A stretch of DNA of 64,000 nt, taken from Liolophura sinensis. Its lineage: Eukaryota > Mollusca > Polyplacophora > Chitonida > Chitonidae. Below the pieces are notes generated by a model. It saw nothing but the letters and a program-made list of their open reading frames with translations, was not told the origin of the DNA and made no database searches. Shown here in pieces: positions 58,010 through 64,000 of the stretch. The stretch covers positions 8,406,706 to 8,470,705 of the forward strand of contig NC_088296.1 of NCBI RefSeq assembly GCF_032854445.1, read 5' to 3'. Every line of letters begins with the position of its first letter. Position 1 is the stretch's first letter. The position numbers and the translations under genes are program-made.

Positions 58010-59950
58010 GCTATCTATCGTAACATCTGACATGTCAGTCGTCAGAATAGATAATATAAATAGAATATAGAATATCATGTGGATATTAGGTGTATATGTG
58101 AGTATTTTTTTCTGCAACGAATCGAGGGTTTGATTCTCTTGAGGTCGGGGATTACAGCCAGGTACGTTTTCAGAAAGATAAAACTTAACCTATTATATAT
58201 TAGCTTGTACAAGATTTAACACCAAAGATTGTGGTAATGTTATCTCATCTGATAAAAACATCACACTTAAGCAGCTTGCATTAAGTAGAGCGGAACGAAC
58301 AGAGCTGTTGTTTACAGAGCCGTAAAAGAGACGAGGCGGTTTTATTTTTTTCAGCTGTGCGTTTTTTTTTTCTTTCCCACTTTTGTAGCTTGTGTCTTTT
58401 TTTTCTTTTTTATAGACCGGCCCAAAATTTCCTGTTATAAATATGGGCTTTGAGATTTTTTTAAAAGAAGATGGAAAAAAAAGAAAAAATTCCAGAAAAA
58501 TATATCGGGCTGCGTAATAATAAACCAATCGGATTACGTTTTGCTTTGCGCTTTTCTTAAAACACTTATATATGTTACATTACCATTGGATGTATATATT
58601 GTAGCTCGAGATAACCAAGTCGGGCCCCGAGATAATCGACCAACCATCAGTGAAAAATAATTCAGATAAAAAAGAAAAAAAGAACATCCCACCTGGCCAG
58701 GTTTCATTCCTCATAACACAGATCATCTCCCATTTTTTCAGCATCAGGTGTTCATTGTTCTTTAGCTTAAACAGGAACTCGATTGTTTTATTCCGAGAAT
58801 ACTTAGGTTAGGGCAGAAAATAAAATGAAAAAAAGAACAGTCTGGCAATTTTTTTTAATAAATTTTGAGTGTGTTAAGAAAGTAAATTTTTGATTTTAAG
58901 CAGAACAATTTTTCAAAAACATATCAAAGGCAGCAGTCACTTCAAAATAAGACAGCTAGAAAGCGCCACTCCTCGCACTTAAATCACAGTTATGCTTGGT
59001 TCCGACTGAGTTCATAAAAAGCTAAACCTTTTAAGCCCAAGTGGACTAATGTTTTATTTTATCGAAAAGTTGGTGTTCAATAATAAGTGATGAGGAATGT
59101 TAAAAAAAATGGCAGTCTCGCTGGTTCCTTTAACGTTTGACGTCAGGGGGAAAAATGAGATGATTTTCCCTCGCTTTTCTGCCCGGTTTCCCTAACTTGC
59201 ACAACTGATCGACATCATGTAAGTAATTTATAATTTCGCGTAGAACCATTTAAACAAATCAATAACTCGAAAAACTTTGTTATGGCATAATTGTCAGTTG
59301 GTAAAGCGCTTCTGCAGTGGTGGCTCTTTGCAGATTAATTGCAATATCTTAATGTACAGGTAAGTTTTAGGGATTTATGAAGCGGTATATGAGCAACACA
59401 AAAGCCAGTGGACTTCCTGATATTTGATACTGCCAGTAAGAGGTTCTCAATTTATCCTGTCTACAAGACTAGATGTTAATATGCTTTACTTGATCTATGT
59501 TTACTTTGCTAAAAGAAGAGTAGTTCAACAACTGAACTGTCCATAGTACAGAAATTACACTAGGCTTTCTCTTTTTTTTCTTCTGGTAGTAGCCTCTACA
59601 AGAAATAAAGTACGGCAAGTAAAGGAGGCCTAAATCCCCTCTTGTAGCTTATGTACCAGGTAGAAGAGACGGATAACAAGAGCAGTTCTTTCGTTGCAAG
59701 TTCACACCAGTGAGGCCAAATATACATACCTACTTTACCTGTTTTCTTTATGCCCTAGAATAGGAAACATTTAAACCAAGCATCTACACAGTGTAATTGT
59801 AGCGAAACATATTATGTAATATAGCATATCTTAGTACGAACACGGGTTGGACCTCTCCTTTAAGAAATAAATACTTGCTCTATTCACATTACCGCTGTCT
59901 ACATTGCCTTCACAGACAAATTCAAGACAACACAAACAATCGGATGGAAG
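58010..59950. other. No gene supported
   Basis: Poly-T and poly-A rich (for example 58340-58500) with no convincing exon. Confidence 0.4.
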
Positions 59951-59954
59951 CAAG

Positions 59955-59982
59955 ATGGCGCCGTCAGAGGCAGATAACTCTG
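59955..59982 (+). CDS. Possible first coding exon of an unseen plus-strand gene
   Basis: CAAGATGGCGCC supplies an ATG in good context. The reading MAPSEADNS is followed by a G and the donor GTAGGT (phase 1). AAGATGGCG around the start resembles a YY1-type initiator motif found at many animal promoters. No following exon was found in the remaining 4 kb, so this is tentative. Confidence 0.25.
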
Positions 59983-60389
59983 GTAGGTGCTGGAGTTAAA
60001 CATCGCTTCGGGTGAGCTTGTCAACTTCTGCAGAGAGCACCACAGATGTATAATGCAAAGTTTCAGCGTAAAATGTATAGCTTACAATTACACATTTACA
60101 GCGTTGTTGTCTCATGCATTTAAAACTATTGTGTTAAACATACCAACTGAGATTTATTGTTGAATCCAGTTTCTAAGAGTTACGTTAGGTGAACAGCGTT
60201 GTTTGAAAATCACACGCTGACACATGTAGAATTGAGACGGTATATGCCGCCTAGGGACATACACAAATAACAGGTTTTTTTAAGATGACAGCATATTGCA
60301 TTGAGTAATGTGTTTGCATGGTGTGTCTAAATGCTGTGCTGGTAAACTTAGTTTGCTAAAATGCCTGTGTTATTTATGTATTTGCTGCG

Positions 60390-61545
60390 GCAGTGTATTG
60401 TGCTTCTCTGCCGTGTCAGTATACTGTGTCAAGGTGCGTTGCCAGATTACCGTGTCAAGGTTCAATGTCAGTATACTGTGCCAAGGTGCGGTGTCAGTAT
60501 ACTGTGTCAAGATCCGGTGTCAGAATACTGTGTCAAGGTGCGGTGTCAGAATATTGTGTCATCGAGTGGTGTCTGTGTACATTGTCTTTTTGCGGTGAGA
60601 GTATACCGCATGATACTGTGTCATGGTGCGGTGTCAGTGTACTTTGCCTAGGTGCGGTGTCAGTATATTGTGTTAAAATCCAGTGTCGTTATACTCTACC
60701 TTAAAGCGGTGTCAGCATACACTGTCAAGGTGCAGTGTCAGTATTCTGTGTTAAGATGGTGTGTCAGTATTCTGTGTTAAGGTGGCGTGTCAGTATTCTG
60801 TGTTAAGGTGGCGTGTTAGTATACTGTTTCAAGGTGCGGTGTCAGAATACTGTGTCAACGCGTGGTGTCAGTATACTGTGTCAAGATGCGGTGTCAAAAT
60901 ACTGTGTCAACGCGTGGTGTCAGTTCACTGTGTAAAGGTGCCGTGTCGGTATTCTGTGGCTAGATTGAGTGTCACTTCACTGTGTCAAAGCACGGTATCA
61001 GTATTCTGTGTTCAGATGGTGTGTCAGTATTCTGTGTTCAGATGGTGTGTCAGTATTCTGTGTCGGGGAGGCGTGTCAGTATTCTGTGTTGGGGTGGGGT
61101 TTCAGTATTCTCTGTCCAGGAGGCCTGTAAGTGTACTGTACCTAGGTGCAGTGTTAGAATAATGTGCCCATGGGCAGTGTCAGTATACTGTGTCTAGGTG
61201 CGGTGTCAGTATACTGTGCCTAGATGCGGTGTCAGTGTACTGTGTCATTGCGCAGTGTCAGTATTCTGTATTGAGGTTGCGTGTCTGTGTACTGTGCCTG
61301 GGGACTTTGTCGGTATACTGTGCCTAGTTGCGGAGTCAAAATACTGCGTCAGGTTTCGGTGTGAGTATACTGTGCCTAGGCGCGTTGTTACTATACTGTG
61401 CCAAGGTGCAGTGTCAATATACTGTGCCACGGTGCAGTGACAGTATACTCTGTCAATGTGCAGTGTCAGTATACTGCGTCAAGGTGCAGGGTTAAAATAC
61501 TCTGTCAAGGTGAAGTGTCAGTATATTGTGTCAAGGTGCCCGTCT
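60390..61545. repeat. 26-bp minisatellite, about 44 degenerate copies
   Basis: Units of the type GTGTCAGTATACTGTGTCAA plus GGTGCG repeat with a 26-bp step (for example GTATACT at 60471 and 60497). Because 26 is not a multiple of 3, translation cycles through three phases and repeats every 78 bp. All three plus frames stay open for long stretches, which yields spurious Cys/Val-rich peptides (CQYTVSRCGVSILCQ). Not treated as a gene. Confidence 0.92.
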
Positions 61546-61549
61546 TAGC

Positions 61550-63105
61550 CCAAATTTCACGACGGGTTCTTAATTCCTTTCAGTGCCAAAAACAACGCCA
61601 CTCAGCCGTAGTTTTCTTCCAACCGTAGCAGGCATTCAGCCCAACTCCATAATCTCATGGTTTTTTTTAATTTTAACTGGGGCATTTTAAATAATTTATC
61701 ATTTTTGCTAAAAAAATACATGCATGCTATGTTTTTCAACGGTATGCGCGATTTTAAACCATCTACCTTTCTTTAATTCATCTATCAGTTCTGCATGGGT
61801 CTGAATATGTTGTGTTTTATTTACTGAGAAACTGTGGTGGAAGATATGAAGTTTCCAGCGACACTTAAAAAGCGCAATCGTTCGAACGAGCATCGTTAAC
61901 CGTTTATTGTCACCAAGGCCTCATGGTCAGTCGGACCGTGAGAATCTACAAATTCACTGCCAAAGGCTGGATTTGAACACCCACTTGTGTATCGTAGCGA
62001 TTGAATGGCAGGGGCCTTAGACATTAGGCGACGGTTGTATCTTTATGACTTGTGTATGCCTGTATGTCGATAAGGATGTACATGTACAAACGGTAATGAC
62101 TTGTCTAGTGCGTGTAGATGTATTTACAATGAGTACAAGTTTGTTTCTTGATAATGTATTCTCAAGCATTAGAAGATAAAAGCCTGTAAAATGTGCCGTT
62201 TTCTGCCCAAAATGAGTTCGCATTATGCTGTGTGTATCCCGGCAAGGTGTTTTAATTATACGGACGTAGTAATGGCCATAGCGGTGGGGTTTTCTCTCCT
62301 CACGCAGTACTCATATAGAATATGTCATAGGTAAGATTTCAGAGAACTGCAAAAAAAGAAAACAAAAAAAAAAAAAACAAGAGCCTAGCATACATGTCTT
62401 TATAAGGATAAGGAAACAGATGAGACATAACAGCCCACCTTGTCACAAACCAGGAACACTCAACATATGAGTGCTTATTTCCTTATTCGGGCGTGTTAGC
62501 GAATTCTGACCATATAAAATGTTGTCACCAACTTGATGAGTATTGATTTACCCGAGTATGTTCCTTAGCAGACAGTTGAGTTATTCAAAAGCCTTTCATG
62601 ACCTTCATGTCATTAACGTATTAAAACCCGTTAAGTGCGTCATAGCCAGATAAGTATGAAGTAGATATCTGAATTACAACTTCTCGCGTAAACTACGGCG
62701 TTTCAGTTAACATTATAGCGAAAAGTGTCGACATCAATAAATAAATTATCGATATCTGTCACCAGTCATCAATATAAGTTTCATTTATCGATATCGATAA
62801 TCAAGTGATCGGTATAATTTTCATTTATCGATATCGATATATAGATTAGCAACATCGAGAAACAGAAGCCATTTATCCCGAACAGCCGGAGTCAGACTCC
62901 GTGACGATGACACGCTTTATATCTGGCGGACAAGTGTGTCTCACAAGTACTAAGGCAAAATTAATGCAGTGATTTTTTAAATAAGGAAATTAAAGTCGCG
63001 TAGCCTGGAGAGTGTTTGAGAATATTGTTCAAATATCCACACTTGCTGACAAGTGTTTGTACGAGTGTCTTTAAGGCACAGTCAACATATAACCACACAT
63101 CCATG
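61550..63105. other. No gene; ATCGATAT cluster at about 62745-62845
   Basis: Three to four palindromic TTATCGATATCGAT-type motifs spaced by about 50 bp form a short diverged tandem repeat. 61950-62035 resembles an old SINE head. No exon found. Confidence 0.5.
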
Positions 63106-63118
63106 CTCTATTGCGCTT

Positions 63119-63254
63119 GGGGACTTCGTGGCTCAGCGCAGCGCAACGACTCAGGAGCCTCTCACCAATGCGGTTGCTGTAAGTTCAAGTCCAGTTCAAG
63201 TTCAATATTTTTGAGTACGGCGTAAAACACCAATGAAATCAATGAATAAAATCT
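63119..63254 (+). mobile_element. SINE-A deletion derivative (head joined to tail)
   Basis: The tRNA-like head (GACTTCGTGGCTCAGC, GTAAGTTCAAGTCCAG) joins directly to the 3' block (TTTTTGAGTACGGCGTAAAA) without the central body. TTGCGCTT flanks both sides (63111-63118 and 63255-63262), suggesting that the short form inserted as such. Confidence 0.8.
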
Positions 63255-63262
63255 GTTGCGCT

Positions 63263-64000
63263 TAGTGCGGTAACAAAAGACGGTGATGGGTTTCGTTATT
63301 TCTATAACATTCTGAGTGATTCTATCAACGCTGTTGGTGAGAGGTGAGAAGCGCCTTTGAGGAAGTATTTTCGTTAGGATATTTTGCACGTATTTTGGAT
63401 GTGTTCGCGTTAACTGGTCACACCTGTTTCATAATCATGTTGCGTGTTGACAGCAAGGGATAAACCTATGGTACGCTCTAAAAACGCTACATCTATGTAT
63501 ACATACACATTTGACTATATATTAGTTTTTGAGGAAACCATCAGACAAGATCAATGTGTTCGAATCTAGCTCTCGGTGTTTCGGCTGCGGCGTCAAGTAA
63601 GGAAGTTTGCCAGACAAAGGTTGACTGTTTTCTCAACCGATGAACATGACAGCCGCCATAACAATTGAAAACTCTGCATATCCGCGTTAAACAGTAACCA
63701 AACAAACATATAAATGAATATGATTTTTTACGGAGACGATAAGTAATATCGAATATATTTTATATTCGACACAAATGCATTTTGATTAATTCTAAATCAG
63801 TGACATCTGCTATATAATGTCATTGACATTAGTGTATTTTTTGTCCAGTCCGCCTCAAGCCATGCTGCTAGAGGACGTGTAAATTCTTTCTATATAAGCA
63901 TTCAGATGAACAGCTGAAATGAAACGCTGATGTAAATTGCCAAGAGGCCTTATTTCACGAGTACCAAGTGTTTATTTGTCAACTATCACACACTGACGTC
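63263..64000. other. No gene seen at the window end
   Basis: Short open frames only. Confidence 0.4.

Noticed and set aside
60308-61628. Long Cys/Val-rich open frames on the plus strand
   Set aside because: They are translations of the 26-bp minisatellite. The same peptide pattern appears in all three frames and no start or splice context supports a gene.

Overview
The window is animal genomic DNA: AT-rich, intron-bearing and dense in short interspersed repeats. Coding segments are short exons with GT donors and AG acceptors, usually in phase 1. The SINE families present (tRNA-like heads, long unrelated bodies, ATTT or CACT tails), together with C1q-, Ig-, NHL- and EGF-domain proteins, suggest a lophotrochozoan, most likely a mollusc. 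That placement is an inference.

Layout. (1) 0.35-1.0 kb, minus: two exons of a Cys-rich extracellular protein, one with an in-frame stop. (2) 12.5-16.0 kb, plus: a dead copy of an immunoglobulin/transmembrane/NHL-propeller gene, with a further scrap at 16.7 kb. (3) 20.6-30.7 kb, minus: an apparently complete C1q-domain gene with TATA box, signal-peptide exon, six 57-bp Gly-rich mini-exons, a terminal C1q exon and a poly(A) signal. The mini-exons sit in a tandem array with a period of about 1.27 kb, and the exon sum (978 nt) is in frame. (4) 38.6-43.3 kb, plus: the intact paralogue of locus 2, an Ig exon that can join in frame either to a short transmembrane 3' exon or to two membrane segments plus an NHL-like propeller. 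(5) 49.6-56.0 kb, plus: two EGF exons, a transmembrane exon and an acidic tail exon with tyrosine motifs. (6) About 60 kb: a possible first exon of a further plus-strand gene, followed by a 26-bp minisatellite.

About 25 SINE copies were found, several with perfect target-site duplications and two insertions nested in older copies. There is also a 560-bp inverted repeat (51.1-53.0 kb) and several tandem repeats with periods of 13, 26, about 58, 94 and about 160 bp. The Ig/NHL duplicates flank the C1q gene and share introns as well as exons, so this is a segmentally duplicated region. The encoded proteins are secreted or cell-surface types; recognition or immune roles are inferred from family knowledge only.

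The strongest candidates for something undescribed are the C1q gene grown by mini-exon amplification and the Ig-TM-TM-NHL gene with two possible 3' ends.
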